DNA of 64,000 nt. Origin: Clonostachys chloroleuca (taxonomy: Eukaryota; Ascomycota; Sordariomycetes; Hypocreales; Bionectriaceae). Location: assembly GCA_037952775.1 (NCBI GenBank), contig JBANAY010000003.1, forward strand, positions 19,096,001-19,160,000, read 5' to 3'. Under the pieces are notes generated by a model. That model was given only the letters and a program-made list of their open reading frames with translations, made no database searches and was not told the origin of the DNA. Both the position numbers and the translations under genes were made by a program. Positions 12,064 through 23,574 of the stretch are shown here, one piece after another. Every line of letters starts with the position of its first letter. The first letter of the stretch is position 1.

Positions 12064-14782
12064 GCTGACTGATGGGGATGTGCTGGAAGAGACAGAATAA
12101 TAAAAGTTGAGGAATAGAGGATAAGACCATAGGTTAGGTAATGATGTAGTATAAGGGTTTTGGAGAAGCTGGAAGGGTTATGGTCTGATAAGCTCAACCA
12201 CACTAGGTAATTGGACTAAAGAGTATATAGGAATTCAGTCTACTCTCAAAGAGGGGATCTCGGGAGAAAATGAAGGATCGGAGAAATTGGAGATATAGAG
12301 TCCCTAGATGCAGGAGAACGGAGAAGAAGATTACATAAATGACGATCACAAGCTGTTGGCGGGGAAGGGGAAATCTTAAGATAGGTAGGCAGGTACAACT
12401 CAGTCAAGAGTGAGACTGCAGTCGGGTGACAGGATTGGCCCGGCTGAACTCGACTGATGCAGATGACCTCCCTCGCTAAGATGGGAAGCGATAAGGAAGG
12501 AACCTGGAGCAAATTGGGAAAGATGTGTGAGGCGAAGGCAGGTTGCAACCAGTGAAAAATTCGTCTTCTCGAAAATGAGACGAGTTGGTTGCAAGCAATT
12601 ATCACTCACCTCTATCAAGAGGGGGACCGGCTTTGCACTGGGCTGCTGCTAATGTGGTGAAGGCGCCGTAGTCTTGTGCATCTCTGATTGCCTACGGCAA
12701 GATGAGGTTAAAGGAACCAATAGATGTGAGCCAAGCTCTCACGAGGAAGATGAAACGGCGAGAGGGGTGGCATCCTCTGCTCTTAGCACCCAAAGCGGGG
12801 ACAGAGCCAGAGAGGCGGGATTTACTGATTGCATCAATTAGATAACTTACGGCTACAGAACATAGCATATGGGAATTACACCGCTTTGTCATAGAAGTCT
12901 TCAAGCAACCGCCAGGATGCTAGTGCGGCTCGAGTCTGATGGGGCCTGGTTGATTGATTGCTTGATCCAAGAGTTTGGTTGGGCTGTGCACTGACTCACC
13001 GGCACAACGCTGCTGCCAATAACGTGCGAGAAACTGCCTGTCGGCGATTTCCTCTCCTACCCTGGACCTAGTGCCATGAGCATCCCTACTATCCACGTGA
13101 GGAAAAAGGCGAGAAAAACACGGATGACGGAGTTTCTTTTTCTTGGAGTTTCCTGGAGACCTTCCTCTACCGGCGACAGGGCCAGTTGGGGTTAAGACCG
13201 CGCCGAGACAACGAGACAACAAACCTATCAGTTTACGCTATGGAATAGGCGAGTGACTGGCGCACACCGCAAACCCATTAGGCACTCACCCAGACCAGAC
13301 CGGTCAGTGATGACTCCCAGCTGGCTCGTATCCGCCTCACTGGCTACATGGATCATAAGAAATCCCCTGGATGGAAAAATATGATAGCGCCATCTAAACG
13401 TCTGTATCACGCGTGATCACAACGGCTCTCAGCCTCTTGCTCGCTTGTTTGCACGCACAGTCTCACTCCCCACCCACCCCAAACCCCAACACCTCCCCTG
13501 TGATCTTTTTATCTTGTTGGTTTGCAACTTGATCGGTCAGAACCGAGCGCAACCTTACTAAACTACTTCTATTAGTGGCCCATGAAGACGCCATGGAACA
13601 TGGTGGACTAGGGCAGGGACTTGTTTCCAAAAGAGCTTAATGCCAGGGCACTCATTCCAACCACTGCTCGTCTCCCTCCACGAACGGCAGTTGGTTTTGG
13701 CGGATGCGGGGTGTTGGATCTTGTTGGTTTGCTCGCCCGCTCTCCCTCGATCACTTGCATCGACACCGAGATGCTTCGCTTCTGCAGCAGCGGTCGGTTG
13801 GGCAAGAATCACCATGGCCCGAAACGAAAAAGCCGGCGGAAGCATGACATGGCCGTTATTATGTCATCGCCCTCTTCAGCTCTCCCTCTCGCACATGCTG
13901 ATCCAACAAAACGTTGGCAGCAAACAACAACCCTACCACTCGGTGCTGGCAGTCAATGCACCCTGCATCTGGATGGGGCTTTGGGTCTTGTCTTGGGTCC
14001 TTCTTGGGTCCACCGCATGCCGAGGCGAGGGTCACAGGTGTCAAACTGGGCCGTCAAACTTGGGCTCTCCTCACAAACTGCCGGGGTGGTGCTAGTAAAA
14101 TAAATCCCATCGAGTGTCATACCACGTAGTAACTCGAAGAAGCAACCACTGTCACCCACAGCCCTGGTATCATATTCCTTTTGGCAAGGCTTCACTGGCC
14201 CTTCCAATTGGACCACGAGCCGCCCTGCCATGGACATAACGATATTGATGTCGATGTCGACTGTACGTCACATGCCCCCCTCCCCTCTCCCACATTCTCC
14301 GTCCATCCCCAGGGCCAAATTAAAGTGTTGTCTTAGACTCTGTGCGGTTACGTTACCTGGCTACCGGACCCCGAAAGCATCAATGTCAATCGACATTGGC
14401 CAATCAACCTGCTCAAGATTACTCCAAGACGTGGGTCCCACGCCGAGGCAAAGACCATTTTCAGTCGTGGTTGTCCTACTCTGGATCCTCGATCCTTAAT
14501 CCAAGCGCGATGCCCTATTCGATGAATCTCAGGGCAGGACTGCCTTGGTATGCCCGTCACATACAATGGCCACCCCTCTGGAAGGTTCATAAATGGCCCT
14601 CTCCTCCCTTTGCGTGCTGTCTCCCTTCGCTCGGGCCTCAGTGGTTGTCACACAAACAACGGATCTTATCAGCATAACACAGCCAATATTCGGGAGCCGT
14701 GGTGAAATACCCTTCCCTCATTCTCACTCTCACGCACACACAATACACGCACCCACATACTCTTACACCGCCCAAAATTAAC
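12064..14782. other. Long divergent intergenic region, amine oxidase / b5-ACAD
   Basis: About 2.7 kb without a supportable gene. It holds an AGGTAGGC-type motif near 12381 and a CA-rich tract (about 14730-14760) in the leader of the downstream gene. Short frames on both strands do not resemble proteins. Confidence 0.55.
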
Positions 14783-16548
14783 ATGGCTGCCGTAGACCAC
14801 TCTTTCACGCGGGAAGAGGTCCGCGATCACACCTCGGACGACTCCCTCTGGTGTGTGATTGACAGCACGGTCTACGACCTCACCGACTTCATCGATGCCC
14901 ATCCGGGCGGCGAGTCCGTCCTTAAGCAGGTAGCCGGCCAGGATGCCACCACCGCCTTCTACAACCTCCACCGCCATGAAGTCCTCGCCAAGTATGCCGA
15001 CCTCGCCATCGGCACCATCCAGGACGAGAAGCCCCAGGTCATCAGCCCGCAGCCCGGTGACCTCTGTCCCGTCCCCTACTCGGAGCCCCTCTGGCTGACA
15101 GCCCCCTTCCGGACCCCCTACTACAAGGACTCCCACCGCCGTCTGCAAAGGGCCGTTCGCGAGTTCAACGATCGCCACCTCACGCCAGAGGCTCATGAGT
15201 GCGAGAGGACGGGCGACTTCATCAGCCAGGGGATGATCGAGCACATGAGCCGGCTGGGGATCCTGCACATGCGTCTGGGGCCCGGGAAGCACCTCCACGG
15301 CGTGGAACTGATGGGCGGGGCCGTCAAGGGCGAGGAGTTTGACTATTTCCACGACCTGATCGTCTCGCAGGAGCTGTGCCGGCCGATGGCCCGAGGGTTC
15401 CAGGACGGGAACATGTCCGGGATGACGATCGGTCTCACAGCGGTGCTTAACTTCTCCAGGAACTCGGAGTGGAGGAATAGGATCGCGGACGAGGTGTTCA
15501 GCGGGCGGAAGAAGCTGAGCCTGGCTGTAACTGAGGCGTTTGCCGGTTCCGATGTTTCCGGGCTAAGGACGACGGCGGAGAAGACACCTGACGGGAAGTA
15601 TTATGTTAGTCAAACTGCCGGATCTCTGCTCCCGCCCTGGTTGTTCAGCACGGGCTAACAGGGTTCACACATCACAGCTCGTAAACGGTACCAAGAAGTG
15701 GATTACGAATGGCCTTTGGTCCGATTACTTTGTCACCGGCGTCCAGACTGGCAAAGGCCTGAGTGTGCTCCTTATCGAACGAGGCGAGGGTGTCGAGACC
15801 AAGCCGATAAAGACATCGTACTCGCCAGCGGCTGGCACAGCCTACGTCACGTTCGACAATGTCAGAGTTCCCGTCGAGAACCTGCTCGGCGAGGAGCACC
15901 AGGGAGCTCGTGTCATCCTCAGCAATTTCAACCATGAACGATGGGCCATGTCCTGTAAGTGTTTAAATTCTCACAAACAACGGACACTGGATCATGGCTG
16001 ACGATTATTTCCACAGGCAGCGCCATCCGAAACGCCAGAGTCATCGTCGAAGAATCACTAAAATGGGCCAACCAACGAATCGTGTACGGTAAAAGGTTGA
16101 TCGACCAAGCAGTCATCCGCCAAAAGTATGTCCAACACCTGCCCCCCATTTCCTCGTTACCCGGGTACTCGAACTCTCCAACGCAGCATCCCGACTAACC
16201 CTTTCCCTTAGGCTCGCCAAGATGATCGCGCTGGTAGAAGCGAACCAGTCATGGCTCGAGACCATCACATACCAGATGTGCCACATGCCCTACGCGGAGC
16301 AGGCTAAGCACCTCGCCGGGCCGATCGCCATGCTCAAGATGAGCTGCACGCGTGCCTGCCACGAGATCGCAGACGAGTCCGTACAGATCTGGGGCGGGCG
16401 CGGCCTGACCCAGACGGGCATGGGCAAGCACATCGAGATGTTCCAGCGCACGTATAAGTTCGACGCCATCTTGGGGGGCGCGGAGGAGGTCCTTGCCGAC
16501 CTCGGGGTTAGGCAGGCGATGAAGAACTTTCCCAAGGCAAGGCTATAA
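14783..16548 (+). CDS. Cytochrome b5-acyl-CoA dehydrogenase fusion with a PTS1-like C-terminus
   Basis: Four exons (14783..15604, 15678..15954, 16017..16125, 16212..16548) encode 514 residues. Residues about 8-80 form a cytochrome b5 domain: DFIDAHPGGESVL carries heme ligand His40, and LHRHEV supplies the second (His63 or His65). The rest is an acyl-CoA dehydrogenase: helical N-domain, the middle domain with TEAFAGSDVSGLRTTAE and NGTKKWITNG, and the C-terminal FAD/substrate domain with ESLKWANQRIVYGKRLIDQAVIRQK and IWGGRGLTQTGMGK. The family oxidises acyl-CoA thioesters to enoyl-CoA. The fused b5 may pass electrons, which is inference. The protein ends ARL, which fits the PTS1 consensus [SAC][KRH][LM], so a peroxisomal location is likely. 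Introns are 73, 62 and 86 bp and phases join perfectly. An in-frame upstream stretch exists, but the ATG at 14783 starts the conserved domain. Confidence 0.9.
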
Positions 16549-17337
16549 TGTCACGCTACTATACTAGCACCTTGGGGGACGTTGGACGTGGTATTTCCTA
16601 GGTGGTTCGGGTATGGTTGTCTTCATCATTTCAGTTGTTTTAGAGCCAAAATCAAGGACGGAGAAACATGGACGCCCATGTACGGTTACGGGGGATATTT
16701 TTGGGTACAGGTTTCATGAGTTAGCATAGCCGGCCGGTGTCAGTTATTTAAGAATCAGAGTTTGAATCTATTTGAGCACTCTTTGATAGGACTTGAATCG
16801 CGGTACTTGTTGTCCCTCTTCACCATATGAGATATGCTATTGCCTGATGCATTCCTGGCTTGACCAGGTCTGATAATTGCTTTTTTTATTTCATCGCCTA
16901 AGCTAACGACTACTACCTGTGGTGCTGTCTCTTACTCCAGAAGCTATCTGACCCCATTGGCAGAAGTCAGTCGATAACCATGTTAATGAGAAATATGACA
17001 TGCACCAATGCAGTTTTCATCTCCCCGTTACCCATATCTGTCTCGTCTCATCTTCACAAAGCTGATCCCGACTCATTGATGAGATCCAAATCTGTTCCTG
17101 TTCCAGACCATGTCAAAATGAATTGCTCCCAGAGGAATGGATCTTGCGAGATTTTTTTTTTCAACGAGGATGCCACGACAAAGAAAAATTGCTGGTGAAA
17201 CTTTTAAGAGGCCCGAAAAACCAAGGCGTTTGAAAATCATAGGACAAAGAAAATCATTGCATCGTGGGTATCATGGAGCTGCCACGCCAACTTGCTCCCG
17301 GCCAAAGCATAATTGAGGTCGGGTGACATCGTCCAAA
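16549..17337. other. Convergent intergenic region
   Basis: About 790 bp between the 3' ends of the b5-ACAD gene and the zinc-knuckle gene. No gene or structured element is recognised. Confidence 0.55.
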
Positions 17338-18292
17338 TTAGTTGTTGGGGCACTGAGCCTGAACGTGGCCAGACTGCTGGCACTTATAGCAGATCTTCTC
17401 ACCGCCAGCAGATTCCTTAGGGCAGTCGCGTGAGTAGTGACCAGACTCGCCGCAGTTGTAGCACTTCATGCCATTGACGCACTCGCCTAAGAAAGTGTAA
17501 GCAGCTGCAGAACCGAACATCATAAGAGGAAAACTTACGGGACATGTGGCCATATCCACCGCAGGAGTAGCAAGTCTTTCCGGCACCGCCGCCGCCATTG
17601 TAACCGCCGCCACCGTAAGAACCACCGAATCCACCACCGGACTTGGAGCAGTTACGGGCAATGTGGCCGATTTCGCCGCACTTGGTCTGTTAGCGGGAAC
17701 TGCTGCGAGCATTGGAAGAGGGGTCAAAAATACCTTGTAGCACTCAGTCGACTGACCGCCGGCAGGGGGAGCACCGCCGCCTCCAACAGGGCACTCGCGA
17801 GAAATGTGGCCGGCTTGGCCGCACTTGTAGCATGCTTTGTTGTCCTTGGGGGGCTCGGAGCAGTCACGGCCTAAGTATCCATGTCCGTTAGTGAAGAGTG
17901 TGACTGAGGTTGCAGGTGGGAACTTACTCATGTGGCCCTCAACTGAGTTACTCGTTAGCATGGGTATCATACATACATATTTCAACGAAACATACCTCCG
18001 CAGTTGTAGCTGGACCACACACGTTAGCAATACTACTCTGTAAGATAACTTATGATGATCTCAGCTTACCACTTAGCAGGACCCTTGCTGGGGCAGTCAC
18101 GAGCCTAGCTTTGAGGTCAGTCATGGTTGCAAGGCGTTTCTAGTTGGCGATTTTTCGCCTACCTGGTGGCCAGATGAGCCGCCTGACGAAAGCAACACTG
18201 GTTAGCCCTTGAACAACAGGAAATCGGATTTCATAAGGTTGCTTACATGAGTAGCATGCGCCACGCTGGGGACCGGATTGTTGGAAGTCCAT
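17338..18292 (-). CDS. GIS2: Seven-zinc-knuckle CCHC protein, Gis2/CNBP homologue
   Basis: A nucleic-acid-binding protein that in yeast and animals associates with mRNAs, polysomes and stress granules. Eight exons are needed: 18247..18292, 18163..18182, 18070..18104, 17996..18009, 17928..17942, 17734..17870, 17539..17680, 17338..17486. They total 558 nt, or 185 residues. The product has seven C-x2-C-x4-H-x4-C knuckles: [85 protein letters not shown] and [14 protein letters not shown], with a Gly-rich linker between knuckles 4 and 5. Every knuckle except the third and last is split by or abuts an intron. The exons of 20, 14 and 15 nt are required to complete knuckles 1 and 2. In intron 6 the acceptor must be the second of two AGs (17681), because the first would insert two residues and break the CxxC of knuckle 4. 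Other frames are shadows. Confidence 0.9.
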
Positions 18293-20060
18293 TGTTGAGA
18301 TAGGTTTAGGAGTTTCGCGAGTCTGGGGACAGTTAGGATTTCGGGACAAATGTCCAGACAGATCTGATTATGGAGACTGGGGAAGAGGGTGACTGATGTG
18401 TTATCCAACAGGGCTGGTCGGTCGGGAAGGTGGATGATGAAATTTATATCAGACTGAGGAAGGGGTGAGAGAGTAGGGATGAAGTTTGGGAACAGGGTGA
18501 GTGTCTTTTCAAACCCAATTGTAAAACAACTAAGAAAAGGCAAGGGAAGAGCCAAACTGTGAACTAGTCGGTGAGGGTGGCAAATTCTTGTTCAAAGTAC
18601 TTGAACAGTTATAGGATTTTTCACCTGGCGTTTTTGTGGCGCCAAGTTGATATAAGGTTCGGTGTGACGGGGGAAAAAACAACAAAAGAATGCAGAGGCC
18701 AGAGGGAGGGGTCTTTCTGCTGTGGGAGGAATGGGTGGATGGGAGGGGGTAAGTTGAGGTTGCTCTGAGCGAATCTGGGGTATTTGCTCCGAAGCAAGCC
18801 TTGCAGAGAATTCTTCAATATCAGAGCGCGCCCACTACTGCTGCAGGTGGCGGATTGCAGGTAGGGTTTGTGGGCGGAGGAAGTGTGCTGGGAAGGGCAG
18901 AAAGCAGCCAGGGCGACGATTGAAATATGCATGCTCACCAGAGGTTTTGGAGGCCGTTTGGTTTTGGGATTATACCTGGGGAAAGGTGATGCTGTGCACG
19001 TTGACTCCTAGGAATGGATGATGGTGCAGAGACTGGAAGTGTGGGAGGCTGAGTGGTGTGAAAGATATCAGGATAAGGTACCAAGACGGGTCACCTACAA
19101 ATTCTGTGCATTTGTGCCCGTTAGGGAAAGCGGGGGGGGAGGCAGTAGAGTCTCGACCGGCCCTCAGGTTTCCACTTAAAGCTCCCGGATTACCCTACGT
19201 GCAGTAGCATTTCCTAAACTCAGTGCAGCTTCTGTTTTGAATACCGAGCTGGTTCTTTGACTCGCCTCTGCATCGCATCCCAAGCTTTGCTAATTCCCCT
19301 CCCTAGGTGGACTAAAGGAGCACTTTCTCAGGCCGGTTTGGCTGGTTCGCTGCATCCTGCCTGACCGTCCGTTTCTGCCGTGCCACCCATTGGGCATTGC
19401 TCCGTCCTCACTTGGTTGGTTCCCGCCGTTGATCAAAAACCTTGAAATGCAGCTTACGGTGTAAAGATATCGGCATTGGCACCAGACCCCACCAAGAGCT
19501 ATCCGGATCGGGAACCCTTCCCACACGTGGACCAAGTGAACATCTACGATTCATTGTTGTCTTGGTGCGAAAACTAGGGAAAGAAATGACCAATTGCTGG
19601 TGCTTTGTGCAGCACTAGGTGCAAATATCGGCCTTGACCGCGAGTGGTGCTGCAATCGAATTTGCACGAACCATCACGCACCCTCTGCCATCTTCTACCT
19701 CCAAACGACCTAATATGTACTACCAATATCGTGGGGCTGTTTAAACTTCAGAAGGGGAAGCCCATAGAATGTGCTAACGCGCCTTGAAACCCGACGTATT
19801 TTGATTCCCGACTTATTTTTCTGTCTGGAGAGAACAAAGAGAACGAGACATTGTATTTACGACGTCATGGCTTCCAATGCACTGTACTTGTTGAATGTAT
19901 TGCCCACTCCGCCTGCCTCACCCATGTCATTTTGCCAGGTATTTACACGATCACGTGACTCGCCTTTTGAGACGCGTGCATGGGGAGGCGGGTAAGAACA
20001 TCAGCTTGTTGATGTACATTATTTTGTAATTATACTTAGCTGGGAAGCCCCTTTTTGAAG
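18293..20060. other. Divergent intergenic region, GIS2 / SAE2
   Basis: About 1.8 kb between divergent genes. T-rich and GGGG-rich patches lie near 18660-19140. No gene is supported. Confidence 0.55.
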
Positions 20061-22193
20061 ATGACGAGCTGGTTCGAGAGAGGTAGACCGGCTCTATTTG
20101 AAGCCCTCACGAGAGCTTGTGAGCAGATTGATCGCGATCTGGTTGCTGGTATGTACACACGACACGTTGACTGCGTCGCGTGACTGACCAATTCCCAGAG
20201 CTCCAACAAAAAGGTCTTGAGATAGAAAATCATGCGCGCTTGGGGAATTTGTCAACTTCTGTCTCGCCTGCAGTTTCGTTTAATGCAGATTTCCAGCTGG
20301 TCACCGAAGAGCGTGACCATGCCCAGGCCTCAACGCCAACACCTGGCATAGGCGGTGGTGTAGACAGCAAAGCTCAGAATGTTGAAGCTGCCCCTGATGC
20401 CAGCGATGAAGAAGAGAGAGACTGGGAGGCCGAATACGCCAAGCTGAGTGCGAGATACAATGCTCTTTCACACAACTTTAAGAAGGCAAGGGATGCTCTT
20501 CAAAAACGGAAAGATGAGCGGGACCGATGGATTCAGCACGCAACGCTGTTAGAGAAAAGAGCGAAGGCAGCAGAAGAAGAGCATGGAATTCGAATCCTCG
20601 ATCGAGATCAGGCCAAAATCAAGGGGAAGAAGCTGGAAGACACGGGATATCGAAGCATCGCACCTATCCCCGACCCAGCGATGAATCGAGCAGCGCTAGG
20701 CGCCAACAAGGAACCTGCTGACGGTTCCGACGATGGCGCCTCTGTTGGGCCGGTCGATTCGGATTCTACTGAGAGCGTAACTACCCAGGACAAATCGCAA
20801 CAAGGCTTGCCACCGATGCAAACAGGGCCAGTGGCGGAGGAACCCTATATCAAGCAGGAGCCTTCCTCCGAAGGGGTTGAGTTTCTGGAAGAGCGGCCGC
20901 TTAAAAAGAGAAGAGGAGTTGATGGCGACGTGGCACCGAGGACTCCTCTCATTAAAACAGAAGCGGGCACGAACAGCTCAAGTCCATTGGTTTCCCTTCA
21001 CAGATACGATTTCAATCCCCATGAAAGCCCAGACCTTGGCGAAACTGTGGCAGAGATGGTCACCCCTCGCAAGCGAAAGGCAGTTCGCTATGAGCCAGAG
21101 CACAGTGTGCTTGAGGACGTTGGTCGCGTCTCAGAACCACCCCGACCGGCCGTCGACAGCCACAAGGCTGCTGAAAACAAGAAGCACCAAGGAAGGGATC
21201 GGTTTACTTCGGCACTTACGCCAATCGACCCTAACAAACTAAGGCGTCCAATGCAAACACCCATTGCTCGTCTTGAAAAGCCAATATCTAAAGATATTGG
21301 CCATGGTATTGCCAGGCTGGCGGAGGATGGTGGCGGCTATGGGTCGACAACACCAATCATGCCAGCAACGGCCAAATTGCCTTCAAAAGGCCGTTTAGAT
21401 CTGCTACTGAATAGCCCGTCCGCTGATGAGCAGCTCCCCATATCTCGCACAGCGCCACGTCTTCGGGACAGGAGTAATATCCTCCGTGACGATTTATATA
21501 TACCAAAACCTCGAGAATTGCCGTTTGATCGAGCAGATCGCCAGACTCGGCCCAAAGGTGCGAAGACTCCGCCAGTCATTCGAGGTCCCTGGGGCAACGT
21601 GCCGCCACCAAGCTCAGCATCGGAGGCAACCGGCAGTTTGGGCATTTCGAGATCATCAGCATCTATGCTACGCAGTCGCTCACCCTCGAAACTGAAACTT
21701 GATGATTTTAAGATCAACCCCCGAGTCAACGATGGCCATGATTTCGCATTTTCCGAGGTTGTTCGTGATAGAAACGAAAGAGCATGCTTGCCAGGCTGCG
21801 TGGATATGCATTGCTGCGGAAAGACATTCCGCGCACTGGCATTATCACAGCGTCCTGACCCCCCTGACCTCCGCGCAGAGAGCGGAAGAGACAAGGTTGC
21901 TAGAAGAGTATCTCGGCGACGAATGCGACAGAATTCCAAGATTGTCATCAGAAGAAAGGGCCGAGTTGTGGTTGCAGGCCAAGACGCGTGAACTCGCAAA
22001 CAAATTTGGCAGGCATAAACATCGCTACTCCCGAATGCAGTCCCCTCCAGGGTTCTGGAATGCGGATTTCCCGAGTACGCAGGAGTTGGAGGCGGAGAAG
22101 AGCGAGGCGGCCAAGAGAGAGAAGCAGAGCGTCCAGGAGCGGTACAGAGAAGCGATGCGCCCCGGAGGTAGATGGGTATTTCGGGACGAATAA
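20061..22193 (+). CDS. SAE2: Sae2/Ctp1/CtIP-family DNA-end-resection factor, frame broken at a C6 run
   Basis: The family activates the Mre11 complex to clip protein-blocked or hairpin DNA ends and start resection. Exon 1 (20061..20148) encodes an N-terminal helical segment MTSWFERGRPALFEALTRA. A 50 bp intron follows, then the long exon from 20199. A coiled coil rich in Glu/Lys/Arg lies near residues 105-175, then a long disordered centre. The C-terminal CtIP domain is clear: ACLPGCVDMHCCGKTFRALA (CxxC-type zinc/oligomer region), then EEYLGDECDRI, KTRELANKFGRHKHRYSR and the terminal ERYREAMRPGGRWVFRDE. Between FRALALSQRPDP and LTSAQRAEETRLLEEYLGD the frame changes at six Cs (21859-21864). With five Cs the gene reads through to the stop (693 residues). 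No GT-AG intron of plausible size can repair it (the best candidate is 31 bp). Confidence 0.87.
21859..21864 (+). other. Apparent +1 frameshift site in SAE2 (C6 run)
   Basis: The conserved CtIP C-terminal domain continues in a different frame on the two sides of this run. Removing one C makes total coding length 2082 nt, exactly divisible by three. Confidence 0.75.
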
Positions 22194-23574
22194 GCGTTAT
22201 TGACTGGAGACGAATATGATCTAGATTGGCTGATACCTTTACTCATTTATATTATTCTGAATCTTTAGCGATATCGCTACTCACACCGTTTGCGAATTAG
22301 GTGTGGCATTAGATGTGTGTGTTTGAACAGATAGTCTGAGCTTCTTAATCCTTTTCTGTAGGTGGGAAATTGATTCTTATGGCCTGGTGTGTCAAGTTGT
22401 TGACCGGCCGTGTTAGCTATACTATCCGCCGAGTGTGACATCGTCAGGTGAATGACCATGCCGGAGCACCTCACTGTCGGAGATACAGTGCTTGAGGCGT
22501 AAGCTCGGCGACTGGTCGTTGCTGCCTGCTAAGGTCTTAAGGTCTCATAGGGCTGAGACTTGGTGTGCTGAAGGTTGTACCGAGCGACAGAAACCTGAGT
22601 TCAAAGTTTCAATGATTGTCGTGTCAGAGGTTTGATTATCTATGCTTGAGAATAATGATATCAACCTGGAGTGATATAAAGATGGCCATATGATATTACA
22701 AGACTATTTACAACTACATATCCATTGCATTTATGTCTCCATTTCGCTGTCACAAGTCTTGTGACTGCATCGTGTTGGTGGCTCCGGTGTGCCTAATGTT
22801 TAATGTCACCCGTCTGGGACGAGCACCGATTTGGCTGCAAGACGGTCGCCTGATGTAATCTCCGCCCCCCACACTGTCGCCAGAGCCCCAACAGCACACA
22901 CAGCAGCCACCCGGCGCACAGGCAGCACACTGCCATTGAGTGGTGGGCGCAATGCTTCTTTGCGGTTCCAGTGGAGTCGGCAGTGGATCCCGATCACCCC
23001 AGGCCCGGTTAGTCCTGTGTATCAGTGCGCCTCCTCGCTAAAAGGTGTGTGCCAGTGTCTTGGTCGTTCTGAGCTGGGGTCCTTTTTGCCTTTTGCTACC
23101 GTAAATTTTATTTCTCCAACTGCATCCCTCCTCGTCGCTATCAAGCTTGCTTCGGAGGGTCTTTCTGAGCCGGCACTTCATAACGACGCCCATCCTATGC
23201 CTCCCTTTGGCCTCGATCCCTCTTCCCCAAGCTTCTGCTCTGTCTTCCCGCTTTTCGACAGCAGGGGGAGCTGATTGCTGTTGCGCGCGTCGCGTGCTGC
23301 CTGAGACGTCTCCTCTGAGCAGCCCGACGACGGTCCCAGCGCCCTTGCCCATTCCGACGACATAGAGAATTGTTTTGCAATTTTTCAGAGTGCTGCCCTC
23401 CCGTGGGCAACAAGGGGTTCGACTCGACGGTCCAGCTCCCCTCAATAACAGCTCTCTCGTGGCCGATCCCGGAATCTTCCACCGGGCTGATCTGCGACGA
23501 CGACTATCGCACGGGCGTCGCATCCACACGTTGGGCGACACCCGGCATCGTGTGATAACCCCCAAGCCGGCAAG
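22194..23574. other. Intergenic region and leader of the deubiquitinase gene
   Basis: About 1.4 kb. The downstream half is CT/CG-rich, as expected for a promoter and 5' leader. Small open frames there have no protein-like features. Confidence 0.55.

Noticed and set aside
14669..15352. 227-codon minus-strand frame
   Set aside because: Antisense shadow of the b5-ACAD first exon, whose domains are clear on the plus strand.
21852..21882. 31 bp intron repairing SAE2
   Set aside because: Too short to splice, and it removes family residues. A C-run length error explains the frame more simply.
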